64,000 bases of DNA from Pseudomonadota bacterium (GCA_023412495.1 JAEYNP010000052.1:1-64000); one strand, 5' to 3'; shown: positions 46,738 through 56,145, numbered from the stretch's first letter. Program-made: numbers and translations. The notes: a model not told the origin generated them from the letters alone.

Positions 46738-48006
46738 ATGCTTGGAATCAGGCTCTCAACTGTTTTCTTCATGGTTTCTCTGCCTGTCGCAGCTTACGGA
46801 GCAGGCTTTCAGATCCCCAACCAGTCGGTAACCGCGGTAGGCATAGCAGGGGCGCACGTCGCCTTCACCCCCGGGCCCGATTCGTCCTATTACAACCCGG
46901 CCAATATGAACTTCCTGGACGACTCCTGGCAGATGGAGGCGAGCTTGACGTCCTTGTATCTCCCATCCATCGAGTATGCCGACAGCCGGTCGCCCCTCCT
47001 TGACGGATCGTCCGACTCGGAGCTGTTCTTTCTTCCGTTGATCCACGTGAGCTCCAAGGAATACAGGGACTTTCGGTTCGGCTTTTCCTTGACCTTCCCG
47101 TACGGACTCGCCAAAAGCTGGGACCAGCCGTTCCCCGCCGCGACAACCAGGAAATTCTCGCTTACCGTGGTCGAGGCCAACCCGACGCTTTCCTATTCGG
47201 TTGTCGACAACTTCAGTATCGGCGGCGGAATCCGTATCGTCTACGGAGACGGTGAAGTCAACAGTATTGCCACCTCGCCTCCATTCGATCAGTTGACGCC
47301 GCTCACCTCCCTGTCCCGTGATTTGGATGGGGACGATGCGGGGTTCGGCTACAATCTCGCTGCAACGGTGCGTCCCACCGGGAACTGGGCGGTGGCAGCT
47401 ACCTACAGGTCGGAGGTCGACCTGGAGCTCGAAGGCGATGCAAGCCTTCAGGCCCTTGCCGGCGAGGCGGCGATACTGAGTTACCTCGGGTCGGGAAAGC
47501 TGGACGTCAGTCTTCCCGCGGTATTCAGCTTGGCGACATCCTACAGTCTTGACGCACTCACCCTGGAAATTACCTGGAACCGCACCTTCTGGTCTTCTTT
47601 CGGTGAACTTGATTTTCAATACGATCGGTCCTTCATCGGAACCGTCTTCGATGCGTTCGATCGACCGCTCGCAAGAAACTGGGATGACAGCGATGCCATA
47701 CGTTTTGGCGCCACCCTTGCCGTGACGGAGCAACTGACAACTACGCTCGGTTTTGCTTTCGACGAAACCCCGGTCCCGGACAGGACACTCGGCTTCGAGC
47801 TGCCCGACTCGGATGCCCTCATGTATACCGGCGGGATTCGCTATCAGCAGAGCCAAAATCTGCAACTCGCCTTATCCTATATGTACCAGTACAATACTTC
47901 ACGGACCGTATCCAACCTCACAGGTGCAGGACTTGCGGGGGTGGATGGCAAATTTACCGAAGGAGGTGCCCACGCAGTAACAGCAGGTTTGATGTACAAC
48001 TTCTAA
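46738..48006 (+). CDS. FadL/OmpP1/TodX family outer-membrane transporter
   Basis: A 422-residue beta-barrel for long-chain fatty acids or other hydrophobic compounds. Residues 1-21 are a signal peptide (STVFFMVSLPVAAYGA). The mature start GFQIPNQSVTAVGIAGAHVA and SSYYNPANMNFLDD are the family hatch region with the NPA motif. The rest shows alternating strands and ends in aromatic MYNF, fitting barrel insertion. GAAGGTGG precedes ATG. Monocistronic. Confidence 0.93.
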   Translation: MLGIRLSTVFFMVSLPVAAYGAGFQIPNQSVTAVGIAGAHVAFTPGPDSSYYNPANMNFLDDSWQMEASLTSLYLPSIEYADSRSPLLDGSSDSELFFLPLIHVSSKEYRDFRFGFSLTFPYGLAKSWDQPFPAATTRKFSLTVVEANPTLSYSVVDNFSIGGGIRIVYGDGEVNSIATSPPFDQLTPLTSLSRDLDGDDAGFGYNLAATVRPTGNWAVAATYRSEVDLELEGDASLQALAGEAAILSYLGSGKLDVSLPAVFSLATSYSLDALTLEITWNRTFWSSFGELDFQYDRSFIGTVFDAFDRPLARNWDDSDAIRFGATLAVTEQLTTTLGFAFDETPVPDRTLGFELPDSDALMYTGGIRYQQSQNLQLALSYMYQYNTSRTVSNLTGAGLAGVDGKFTEGGAHAVTAGLMYNF

Positions 48007-48376
48007 TTCCAAGTCGCCTTCAAAGGAAGGGTTTCCGGTAGGCTGCACTCCAATATCACTGACTCAGGAATGCACCCTGATAGGCGAGGGGTCAGTGCAC
48101 CAGGTGCATGGAATGCACTCAGTTGATGACACTGGGGTGCACACTTAACGCACCAAAAGAAAATCACTTCGAAGCTTCTTGGAACAGCACGCCAGTTCCC
48201 ATGCGGCAGCTACTCATGAGGAATCAGCAGTCCTTCGCACATCCCGCCCTTCTCGTTTCCCTCCTGGAGACAGCTGACATACGAGTGGCATAGAAGTTTA
48301 GAAGCTGGCTTCATTGTTGTCTTTTACCAATTGTAATCTCGATCTTTTTTGTTTCATTCAAGAGATGGAGTTTCCC
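48007..48376. other. Intergenic region with TGCAC motif cluster
   Basis: This gap contains six TGCA-centred words between 48043 and 48142, including the palindrome TGCACCAGGTGCA (48096-48108). A smaller similar cluster is at 19470-19515. They could bind a regulator. No terminator with a T-run follows the FadL gene, and no clear promoter is seen for the next gene. Confidence 0.35.
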
Positions 48377-49885
48377 ATGCAAAACACCTTGACACCAACT
48401 CAGGTCGTCCAGACACCGGACAACCTTCTCGAAGAAGTCTTGAAGTATATACAGCTGCGGTTTTTTTCCCCGAGGGAAAAGATCCTCTCCCCGTCCAATG
48501 ACCCCCACATCTTCTATTATCTGCGCAATGGAACTGTGGAGGTGAGCTATTGCCACCAGAATGACACACAGATAACGGTCGCCCTGATCGGCGCCGGAGA
48601 GTTCTTCGGCGAGATCGGTTTTTTTGACGGTGAAACGAGGGTGCGGGATATCATGGCCACCGGTGACGTGGAGGTCGGGGTATTCACCACCGAAACCATG
48701 AACAGGATGCGCGAGGCCGATCCTGCCCTCTACATCAATTTCATCATGTACCTCGCCCAGAGGATCTGCCTGAAATTCAGAAGGGTTGCCGGGGAAAGGG
48801 AGCCACTGGCGGCATACGCCGAGTCTCTGCCTTCGAAACGTTCGAGCGTCTACACGGTTTCGAAGCCCCTGCCCGCCTCACTGCTCAATTCCTCTCCCTG
48901 GCATTTTATCAGCGGCCGGATGGAGAAATTCAAAAACGAGCTTTTCGATCTCTCGCACCAGCTGCAGAGAAACGAAGCCACCGGCATACCCGATGAAAAA
49001 AATGAAGAGCGCTGCCGGGAAGTGCTCGGCGAGTTGAACGTCTCGCTTTGCGAGTTCAAGCAGACCATGGCGGGGACCGGCTATGAAGAGGTCATGTGGG
49101 GCCATATATTCATGGAGGTCTTCCCGTATTTCATGCGCAGCAGTTTTGCGGAGCGGGCCTATTTCAAACCGAAGGGATACGCCGGTGACTTCCTCATGAT
49201 GGAGCACATCTATGCCAATGAACCCAAAGGGGAAGGGAAGCTCGGTGAAATCGTGGACAGTTTCTGCCTGGGAAGGCCCGGGTCGCTTGCCATACGTGGG
49301 CGGCGAAAACTCCTCAGGGAAGAGATCTCCCGTCTCAGCTCCGAGCGCGCCGCGCAAGGGAAAAATACCCGGATCATGAATCTCGCCTGCGGTCCGAACA
49401 GGGAGCTTTTCGATTTTCTCCATGATTGCGACTTCAGCGGCAGGATCGAAGCGCTCTGCGTCGATGTCGATTCGGAGGCCCTGCAGTACACCAATCAATT
49501 CGTCAATATTTTCCCTCACTCCGCTTCCATACGTCTCATGAGCGAGAACGTCATCAAATGGGCCATCGGCCGGACCTCGCAACAGTTCGGGACATTCGAC
49601 ATCATCTACTCCGCGGGCCTGTGCGACTACCTGGACGACAGATTGTTCCGCGCGCTGATCACCCAGTGCCATGCCCATCTCAATCCGGGCGGCACGGTCA
49701 TTCTCGGGAACTTCGCGGATTATCCGGATTCGATTTTTCTCGACAAGTTGCTGAAATGGGAACTCATTTACCGGAGCGAGGACGATCTGAAGGAACTCTT
49801 TTCTGCAACTCCTTTCAAGGAAGACGTACTTGTCATCTCTGAGAAAGAGAATGTCAATCTTTTTGCCGTCGCAACAAAAAGTTAG
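48377..49885 (+). CDS. Cyclic nucleotide-binding domain / SAM methyltransferase fusion
   Basis: A 502-residue protein. Residues about 10-135 form a cNMP-binding domain (FYYLRNGTVEVSYCHQNDTQ, ALIGAGEFFGEIGFFDGETR; the phosphate cassette FGEIGFFDGETRVRD has Glu and Arg). A helical linker follows. Residues about 250-502 are a methyltransferase with FKPKGYAGDFLMMEHIYANE, SAM motif I IMNLACGPNRELFDFL, acidic LCVDVDSEALQY and YSAGLCDYLDDR. The middle block resembles PhcB-like proteins that make 3-hydroxy fatty acid methyl ester signals. Two HD-GYP genes follow within 3 and 5 bases. Start ATG 48377 has ATGGAG upstream; ATG 48365 is possible. Confidence 0.75.
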   Translation: MQNTLTPTQVVQTPDNLLEEVLKYIQLRFFSPREKILSPSNDPHIFYYLRNGTVEVSYCHQNDTQITVALIGAGEFFGEIGFFDGETRVRDIMATGDVEVGVFTTETMNRMREADPALYINFIMYLAQRICLKFRRVAGEREPLAAYAESLPSKRSSVYTVSKPLPASLLNSSPWHFISGRMEKFKNELFDLSHQLQRNEATGIPDEKNEERCREVLGELNVSLCEFKQTMAGTGYEEVMWGHIFMEVFPYFMRSSFAERAYFKPKGYAGDFLMMEHIYANEPKGEGKLGEIVDSFCLGRPGSLAIRGRRKLLREEISRLSSERAAQGKNTRIMNLACGPNRELFDFLHDCDFSGRIEALCVDVDSEALQYTNQFVNIFPHSASIRLMSENVIKWAIGRTSQQFGTFDIIYSAGLCDYLDDRLFRALITQCHAHLNPGGTVILGNFADYPDSIFLDKLLKWELIYRSEDDLKELFSATPFKEDVLVISEKENVNLFAVATKS

Positions 49886-49887
49886 CA

Positions 49888-51579
49888 ATGGAAGTAACAC
49901 AAAGAAATGGAATAGCCGGTTTCGGCGATGAAATTCGTCAGCTCTTTTACCAGCGGACCATCATCTGCCTGTGGCTCGGGATAGTATTCTTTTCCCTGTT
50001 TTCCATCCTCGATTATTTATGCTGCAAGGAAAATTTCGGCGTTTTTCTGGTTTACCGACTGGTTTTCTTGGCAGTGCTGACGGTCTCGCTCGGCCTGCTG
50101 CGGTTTCCAGCGATCGCGCGGCATGCCCCGGTCTTGATGTATCTCGTGCTGCTTCTCGGGACCTTGAACATATCGGTCATGACCCTGCAGCTGGGAGGCT
50201 TCACTTCGGGCTACTACGTCGGAATACTGCTGATGGTGGCGGGTGGCCTCTCGGTGTTGCCCTTGGGGGCCACCCAGGCGCTGTTCATAGGGCTTTCCAT
50301 GTACGCGGTGTATCTTCTCACTATTCTCCTGGGAAACGGTCTGAACCCGCAGAACGCGGTTTACGGTATTTCCAATTCTTTTTTCTTCCTCGCAATCGTC
50401 GCCGGAACCGCGATCCAGAGCCTGGACGATATGCAGCTGAGACTCAGATCGTTCCGCGCCAAGAACAGTATCAGGAAAATCTCCTGTGAGCTTACCAACT
50501 ATACCGACAATCTGGAACACCTGATCGAGCAAAGGATGGCCGAACAGGAGGAATCGGATCTCAAGTTTCGCGATCTTTACAACAATCTTATGGATTTGGC
50601 GGTCCTGGTCGACAGAAGGGGCGTTGTCCGGATGGCGAACGAACATAGCCTGGCTCTTCTAGGCCTTTCGCCGGAAGCGCTCAAGGATGTCAATATTCAG
50701 GAATATTTGCTTTCAGAGGATCCCGACGCGGATATCTTCACGGAGATCACCGATAGAATTTACAAGGATCAGGATCTCCATGACCTGCAGCTGCAACTGA
50801 AAAGTAAACACGGGCCTCCCATAGATGTGGAAGTCAGCGGGAATCTTGTCGTGATGGAGAAAAATTCCGTCTCTTTTCAGCTCATCTTTCGCGATATCTC
50901 GCTGACCAAACGCATGGAACGGCAGATTCTCGAATCGGAGAGGCTGATCGACACCTCCCGCCAGGCAACGATTTTCGGTCTGGCCAAACTCGCCGAAGCC
51001 AGGGACGACGACACGGGCGCCCACCTCGACCGTATCCGTCTGTATGTCTATATCCTCGCCAAAGAGCTGAAAAAGAAACCGGAGCTGAACAGCATCATTA
51101 CCAAGGATTTCACCGAAGATATCTTCCACTCCTCCGTTCTCCATGATATCGGCAAGGTCGGCATACCGGACAGCATCCTGCTCAAACCGGGCAAACTCGA
51201 CAAGGATGAATTCGACATCATGAAGAAGCATTGCATCGTCGGCAGCACTACCCTGCGGGAAGCTGAAACAGGCCCCGAGAAGACCTCTTTCTTGAAAATG
51301 GGCCAGGAGATCACCCTGTATCACCATGAAAAGTGGAATGGCTCCGGGTATCCGGAAGGACTTGCGGGAGAGGCGATTCCGCTGTCGGCAAGGATTGTCG
51401 CGCTGGCGGATGTCTACGACGCCCTGACAACGCGCAGGGTATACAAGCCGGAATTCGACCATGAACGTTCAAAAAGAATCATCATCCAGGGAAGCGGCGA
51501 GCATTTCGATCCCGCTGTCGTCGACGCCTTTCTTCTGGGTGAGAGGGAATTCAAGAAGACAAAAGACAATACGCATTAG
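49888..51579 (+). CDS. Membrane PAS/HD-GYP phosphodiesterase (first)
   Basis: A 563-residue putative c-di-GMP phosphodiesterase. Residues about 25-180 hold six hydrophobic helices forming a membrane sensor, 205-330 a coiled coil and PAS domain (FRDLYNNLMDLAVLVDRRG), and 350-563 the HD-GYP domain with metal site HDIGKVGIPDSILLKPGKL, HH in LYHHEKWNGSGYPEGLAG and LADVYDALTTRR. GSGYPEG is the GYP signature, so it is probably active. It starts 3 bases after the methyltransferase stop. Confidence 0.9.
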   Translation: MEVTQRNGIAGFGDEIRQLFYQRTIICLWLGIVFFSLFSILDYLCCKENFGVFLVYRLVFLAVLTVSLGLLRFPAIARHAPVLMYLVLLLGTLNISVMTLQLGGFTSGYYVGILLMVAGGLSVLPLGATQALFIGLSMYAVYLLTILLGNGLNPQNAVYGISNSFFFLAIVAGTAIQSLDDMQLRLRSFRAKNSIRKISCELTNYTDNLEHLIEQRMAEQEESDLKFRDLYNNLMDLAVLVDRRGVVRMANEHSLALLGLSPEALKDVNIQEYLLSEDPDADIFTEITDRIYKDQDLHDLQLQLKSKHGPPIDVEVSGNLVVMEKNSVSFQLIFRDISLTKRMERQILESERLIDTSRQATIFGLAKLAEARDDDTGAHLDRIRLYVYILAKELKKKPELNSIITKDFTEDIFHSSVLHDIGKVGIPDSILLKPGKLDKDEFDIMKKHCIVGSTTLREAETGPEKTSFLKMGQEITLYHHEKWNGSGYPEGLAGEAIPLSARIVALADVYDALTTRRVYKPEFDHERSKRIIIQGSGEHFDPAVVDAFLLGEREFKKTKDNTH

Positions 51580-51584
51580 GGGCT

Positions 51585-53252
51585 ATGATGTTCGCAACCT
51601 ACCTGGAGGAACTCAAAGATCTCCGTCATCGCCGCGCCTACCATATCACAGCGGTCGGCGGCTCTCTGACCGTCTTGTTCGGGGTTCTCGACTACATCAT
51701 TCTTCCGGAATATTTTCAGGAATTTGTCGGTTACAGGTTCGCTGTCGCCTTTTTCAGCCTCATTCTGCTCATCGCCAATTATCTCGACAGCAACAAAAAG
51801 AAAGCCGCACTCATCGGCTTCACCGAATACCTGCTGATATCCTTCATTCTTCTGGTCATGATTTATCGAATGGGTGGGGAGGATTCCCATTATTATGTCG
51901 GGCTGATAGTGGCAATGAGCATCTATTCGACGCTTGCGAGCCTCACCGCCGTTCAAAGCATCCTCAGCGGGTTGTTCATAGTCTGCTGCTACGCTTTCAC
52001 CGTACTGCTTGCCGAGGATCCGGGGTTTTCCATCGGGGTATTCAATAACCTGTTTTTCATGATCTGCTTTGTCTTCATCATCGCAACGCAGAGCTGGGCG
52101 GAGAGCAAGGCGCGGCGAAAGGAATTCCTTTTGCGGCAGCAGGAACTCGAGGCCAACAGGGAACTTTCCGGTCACGTCGTAAGGCTGGAAGAGGAGGTGC
52201 ATAGAAGGACTCTCCTGCAGGCCGCGACCGAAGAGCGGTATCGTCTGCTTTTTGATCGAATAGCCGACGATGTGGTCGTGCTCATGCCGGATGGCGTAAT
52301 CATTATGTCCAATCAGTCGTTTACAAACAATTTCCTGGCAGACCGTGTCGATAACGTGACTTCGTTTCTGCAAGTTGTCTCCAATGACGACAGGATAACC
52401 TTGACAAACCTGATGACAAACGCCCTGGCCTTAGGAAAACCTCTGCGATCCTGCGGTCTCACCCTGATTCGGTCGGACGGCTCCACCTGCCAGACCGAGA
52501 TAAACATCAGCCTGGTAGAAAGGAGAGGCGAAAGCCTTGGGATCTTGCTGGTCATCAGGGACATCGGCACCAGATGCGAGCTCGAGAAACGGTTGTTCGA
52601 AACCCTGGAGCTGAAGAAGCAAACTGAAAACGCCGCGATCATGGCATTGGCGAAACTCTCGGAATACAGGGATTTCACCCCAAGAAACCATCTTGAACGA
52701 ATACGGGAGTACTGCAGGATTCTCGCGCTTCAGCTCTCCCGGCAACGGGAATTCATGAAAACCATTTCGCCCGACTTCATTCAGGATATTTATCATGCCG
52801 CGATCCTCCACGATATCGGCAAAGTTTCCATTCCAGACGCCCTTTGGGAAAAATGCCTGCCCCTGACGGAACAGGAAGAGGCAAAAATCCGCAGCCACAC
52901 CTTGATCGGGGGCAACGTCATCGCGCAGATGGAAGGCGAAGGCCGGGAGAATAGTTTCTTGTCAATGGCAAAAAATATTGCCTACTTCCACCATGAACGG
53001 TGGGATGGAAAGGGCTATCCTTACGGCTTGAAGAAGGATCAAATACCCATCGAGGCCAGGATCATGGCCGTCGCCGATGCCTATGAGGAGCTGACCTCCG
53101 ACTGCAGTTTGCAAGAACGGGATTGTCATGAGAAGGCCACCGCAGAGATCATGAAAGCCATGAAATCCCGATTCGACCCGAAAATCGCCGAAGCCCTCTT
53201 TCTTCGACAGGAAGAGTTCAGGTTCATCAGTAAAAAGTTCGCGGCCGTTTGA
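51585..53252 (+). CDS. Membrane PAS/HD-GYP phosphodiesterase (second)
   Basis: A 555-residue paralogue-like protein with the same order: about six N-terminal helices (residues 20-170, including LIVAMSIYSTLASLTAVQS), coiled coil, PAS (YRLLFDRIADDVVVLMPDG) and HD-GYP with HDIGKVSIPDALWEKCLPL, FHHERWDGKGYPYGL and VADAYEELTSD. Key residues are intact, but the loop after GIPD and the end differ from the first copy, so they are diverged partners, not a recent duplication. It starts 5 bases after the previous stop. Confidence 0.9.
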   Translation: MMFATYLEELKDLRHRRAYHITAVGGSLTVLFGVLDYIILPEYFQEFVGYRFAVAFFSLILLIANYLDSNKKKAALIGFTEYLLISFILLVMIYRMGGEDSHYYVGLIVAMSIYSTLASLTAVQSILSGLFIVCCYAFTVLLAEDPGFSIGVFNNLFFMICFVFIIATQSWAESKARRKEFLLRQQELEANRELSGHVVRLEEEVHRRTLLQAATEERYRLLFDRIADDVVVLMPDGVIIMSNQSFTNNFLADRVDNVTSFLQVVSNDDRITLTNLMTNALALGKPLRSCGLTLIRSDGSTCQTEINISLVERRGESLGILLVIRDIGTRCELEKRLFETLELKKQTENAAIMALAKLSEYRDFTPRNHLERIREYCRILALQLSRQREFMKTISPDFIQDIYHAAILHDIGKVSIPDALWEKCLPLTEQEEAKIRSHTLIGGNVIAQMEGEGRENSFLSMAKNIAYFHHERWDGKGYPYGLKKDQIPIEARIMAVADAYEELTSDCSLQERDCHEKATAEIMKAMKSRFDPKIAEALFLRQEEFRFISKKFAAV

Positions 53253-53289
53253 TACCCGGGGGCTCTTTGTAGAAATCCATCATGGAAGC

Positions 53290-53326
53290 AATCGAAATCG
53301 AAATCGGGATCGCTATCGAAATCGAC
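53290..53326. repeat. Degenerate ATCG-type repeat island, copy c
   Basis: AATCGAAATCGAAATCGGGA and TCGCTATCGAAATCGACC read as a string of ATCGAA/ATCGGG/ATCGCT hexamers. It lies in the gap between the convergent HD-GYP (end 53252) and MFS (end 53400) genes. Confidence 0.7.
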
Positions 53327-53399
53327 CTTAACAGGCCACGCCGGACTTCGCCGTTCCAGTACTCCATTTTCAGGAACCATTTACGCTGGTAGAGCGGCC

Positions 53400-54575
53400 T
53401 TACGCCGGTCGAGCGGGCTTCACCCAGCCACCAAGAAGCAAGGCGGCCAGAGCCGCACACGCCGCGGAGAAGGAAAATGCCGCCGACGGCGAAAAACGCT
53501 GGTAGATCCAGCCGAAGACCACCGAGGCCGGCAGCAGCATGATGCCCGCGATCAAATTGAACCAGCCGAAGGCCTTGCCCTCGAGCCCTTCCGGGGCGAG
53601 ATCGGCGACCAGGGCCTTTTCCACCCCTTCGGTGGCAGCCAGGAAAATGCCGTAGAAGGCGAAAAGGCTGAAGAGGAGCAGGCCGCTCCCGGCGATCCCG
53701 CCCATGAAGAAATAGAACATCCCATACGCCAGGTAACCGGCGACAAGGAGGCGGACCCGGCCCCATTTATCCGACAGGGCAGACAGCGGCGTCGAGAAGA
53801 GCATCGCCACCACCGATACCGTCGCCCAGAGGAGCGGAATGTGCGCCTGCGCCACCCCCAGCTCCGTGGCTCGCAGCAGCAAGAACATGTTGGAGGAATT
53901 GCCCAGGGTGAAGATGGCGACGACCAGGAGATAACGCTTGAAGGCCGGCGGCATTCCGGAGAGGCTGAAACTGAGATCTTTCACGGGTGGTCCGGCCCCG
54001 TTGTCAGGCTCGCGGAGGGAGAGGGAGAAACCAAGGCAGAGCAGGGCGGGCACGATCGACCACAGGAACACCTCCTTGAGCGATAAGCCGGCGGCCAGGA
54101 GCAGGGATGCGATGAAGGGTCCCACCACCGCTCCGCCGTTGTCCATCGCCCGGTGCAGTCCGAAGGCCAGCCCCCGCATCTCCACGCCGGCGCTGGAGGC
54201 GAGCAGGGCATCACGGGGCGAGGTCCTGAGCCCCTTGCCCACACGGTCGGCGAAGCGGATAGCCAGCAGAAACGGCCAGCTGGTCACGAAAGCGATCAGC
54301 GGTCGGCCAAAGCCCGCGAGACTGTAACCGAAGACGATCCAGGGCTTGGCCTTCTGGGTGCGATCGAAGAGCACTCCGGAAAAAAGCTTCAGGAGGCTCG
54401 AGGTGGCCTCGGCGATGCCCTCGATGATGCCCAGGGCCCTGGGGCCGGCCATCAGCACCGAGGAGAGATAGAGCGGGATCAGCGGGTAGAGCATGTCTGA
54501 GGCCGCATCGTTGATCATGCTGATCAGGCCGATCAGCCAGACGGTTCGCGGCAGACTGCGCACCGCTGCCATCAT
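53400..54575 (-). CDS. Major facilitator superfamily transporter
   Basis: A 391-residue, twelve-helix permease. The N-terminal INDAASDMLYPLIPLYLSS and the loop 2-3 region FDRTQKAKPWIVFGYSLAG, RFADRVGKGLRTSPRDALLA are typical of a group of uncharacterised MFS proteins. Central break at residue about 190-210. Its ATG overlaps the DUF190 stop by four bases, so it belongs to the crcB-DUF190 transcript. Substrate unknown; ion or drug export is possible. Confidence 0.9.
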   Translation of the reverse strand: MMAAVRSLPRTVWLIGLISMINDAASDMLYPLIPLYLSSVLMAGPRALGIIEGIAEATSSLLKLFSGVLFDRTQKAKPWIVFGYSLAGFGRPLIAFVTSWPFLLAIRFADRVGKGLRTSPRDALLASSAGVEMRGLAFGLHRAMDNGGAVVGPFIASLLLAAGLSLKEVFLWSIVPALLCLGFSLSLREPDNGAGPPVKDLSFSLSGMPPAFKRYLLVVAIFTLGNSSNMFLLLRATELGVAQAHIPLLWATVSVVAMLFSTPLSALSDKWGRVRLLVAGYLAYGMFYFFMGGIAGSGLLLFSLFAFYGIFLAATEGVEKALVADLAPEGLEGKAFGWFNLIAGIMLLPASVVFGWIYQRFSPSAAFSFSAACAALAALLLGGWVKPARPA

Positions 54576-54892
54576 GGCAGCTCACCGGTCATGCCGAATT
54601 CGATGGGGGCCTTGACGAAGAAGATATTGATCGCCTCATCCCTCAATCGCGCAAAGAGCCTCTCCGCATCCGCCTCGCTGACCGCCATGGTCACCTCCAC
54701 CGGCTGTCCGGCCAGCTCGAAGAAGTGGGCGGAGCGGATCTTCCGGTCATGGCCGAAACCTTCCGCCGCCGGAATGAGCGTCGCCCCGCCGATCCCCATG
54801 CTGCGCGCCTCCTCGATCAGCCACTGGCCGAGCGGCAGGCCGTGGTGCTTGCGGTCCTGCTGGGTGAAAAAGGTCAATTGATAACCGTGCAT
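54572..54892 (-). CDS. DUF190 family protein
   Basis: A 106-residue PII-like fold protein (DUF190). Marks are HGYQLTFFTQQDRKHHGLPL, ARSMGIGGATLIPAAEGFGH and the strand VEVTMAVSEADAERLFARL. Such proteins are often next to crcB and may regulate the channel. AAAGGAGG precedes ATG. It lies 11 bases after the crcB stop and overlaps the MFS start. Confidence 0.92.
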   Translation of the reverse strand: MHGYQLTFFTQQDRKHHGLPLGQWLIEEARSMGIGGATLIPAAEGFGHDRKIRSAHFFELAGQPVEVTMAVSEADAERLFARLRDEAINIFFVKAPIEFGMTGELP

Positions 54893-54903
54893 AATCCCTC
54901 CTT

Positions 54904-55287
54904 TCAACTGCGTTGGATCAGGGCAACCGTCGCGAGCCCGAGCATGGTCATGACCAGCGACCCTACCACATGAGCCGAGATCGCCAGGCCCGCCCAGAGG
55001 ACCCGCCCCTGCTCGAGCAGGACCGTCACCTCCGCCGAGAAGGTGGAAAAGGTGGTCAGGCCCCCCAGGAAGCCGGTGATGACCAGCAGACGCCATTCCG
55101 GCGCAAGTTCGGGATGGCCGGCAAAAACGGCGACGGCCAGGCCGATCAGATACCCGCCGATCAGATTGGCGGCCAGCGTCCCCGGCGGGATCGACGGAAA
55201 CAGCGAATTGAGCGACAGGCCGAGCAGCCACCGCAACACCGCCCCCGCCGATGCGCCGATGCTGATTGCCACAATGGATTGGATCAT
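54904..55287 (-). CDS. crcB: Fluoride exporter CrcB/Fluc
   Basis: A 127-residue, four-helix fluoride channel. The signature [13 protein letters not shown], then [20 protein letters not shown] and [18 protein letters not shown] (the conserved GxxGGxTTFSTF) are complete. ATG 55287 has AAGGAC upstream. It is expected to act as a dual-topology dimer in the inner membrane. I looked for a fluoride riboswitch upstream and did not find one. Confidence 0.95.
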   Translation of the reverse strand: MIQSIVAISIGASAGAVLRWLLGLSLNSLFPSIPPGTLAANLIGGYLIGLAVAVFAGHPELAPEWRLLVITGFLGGLTTFSTFSAEVTVLLEQGRVLWAGLAISAHVVGSLVMTMLGLATVALIQRS

Positions 55288-55354
55288 CGAACCGTCCTTT
55301 TGATAATTGCTGGGAAGGAAAAAAGGGAAAGGCACCTTTGCCGGGCGGAGCATC

Positions 55355-55373
55355 CAAATCGGTATCGAAATCA
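55355..55373. repeat. Short ATCG-type repeat, copy d
   Basis: CAAATCGGTATCGAAATCA is a short run of the ATCG-type units, in the leader of crcB. Weakest member of the family. Confidence 0.4.
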
Positions 55374-55517
55374 GGTCCGGGCTCGAATAAAAAATTGCCT
55401 TTCATAGGCGGGACTTTAGCAACGGGAGCAGGGGAAATCAAGATCGTTTGACATCAAAGCCCGGGTGGAGAGGTCGAGGCTGGAAAATCCTTGGTTCTCG
55501 GAATTATTGTCAGGCGA

Positions 55518-55543
55518 GGCGGCTGGATCCTGATCTAGCCGCC
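55518..55543 (-). terminator. Hairpin at the stop of the 171-aa gene
   Basis: GGCGGCTGGATC pairs with GATCTAGCCGCC at 11 of 12 positions with a two-base centre. It spans the stop codon (55535-55537). There is no T-run, so it may be an mRNA-end stabiliser rather than a true terminator. Confidence 0.45.
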
Positions 55544-56050
55544 CCCATATAACTCTTCCCAGTATACCCGGAACTTTTTCTTAAAACTGTCGGCAGATTC
55601 CCATGGAAATGGATATCCTTCGGGAGCGACAAAAGTAAAAGGGCTGTCCAGGTCTGGCTTGTCCGTAAGACGCTGTTTTTCAAACTTCTCTAACCATACG
55701 TCATAATGCTCAATGAGCCTCCCTGCGTCCTCGAGCAGTTCAGGAGGGATCAGGTGGCCTTTTGTCAATAGAAGGTTACGGACGGTCTGGTTGCCCTCCT
55801 TAATTACTTTTGCCTCAAGGTACAAATTCTTGGAATTCCATCGGTCATATGCCCGTTTTGTCCGATCAAGCTGCATGTTCACCGGACCTAGCAAACTGGA
55901 AACCGATTGCTCCTTCCACGTGCGCTGAGACTTTATCTCTTGCTCGATACGTGTAACGTATCTGTGGAAGGTAACGCCTATTATGGACGATGCTACTGCA
56001 CCGCTGAGCAGTGCGGCTAGAACTAACTGCAAGACCCACTTCGCGTCCAT
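55535..56050 (-). CDS. Membrane-anchored hypothetical protein (171 aa)
   Basis: A 171-residue protein with one N-terminal helix (VLQLVLAALLSGAVASSIIG) and a charged helical body (VTRIEQEIKSQRTWKEQSVS, EHYDVWLEKFEKQRL). It resembles many island-borne single-pass proteins of unknown role. The next upstream gene (183 aa) has the same plan, TM helix plus coiled coil, so the two may work together. I recognise no family. Marks the start of the AT-rich island. Confidence 0.7.
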   Translation of the reverse strand: MDAKWVLQLVLAALLSGAVASSIIGVTFHRYVTRIEQEIKSQRTWKEQSVSSLLGPVNMQLDRTKRAYDRWNSKNLYLEAKVIKEGNQTVRNLLLTKGHLIPPELLEDAGRLIEHYDVWLEKFEKQRLTDKPDLDSPFTFVAPEGYPFPWESADSFKKKFRVYWEELYGGG

Positions 56051-56145
56051 TATCCTCCTCTCGTACCAATCACGACGATCAGCTTATCCGGTTGACTTTG
56101 AAGGTAGCGGAAAAGCCAGCCCGAGTTGAAGCTGTTGTCGGCCCT

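Noticed and set aside
54893..55441. Extension of the DUF190 frame upstream to 55441
   Set aside because: The extension is antisense-like noise over crcB in another frame; the start at 54892 has a perfect ribosome site and matches the family.
55288..55460. Fluoride riboswitch upstream of crcB
   Set aside because: The conserved core (GGNGATGGNGTTCGCC-type stem and pseudoknot partner) is not present on the minus strand.
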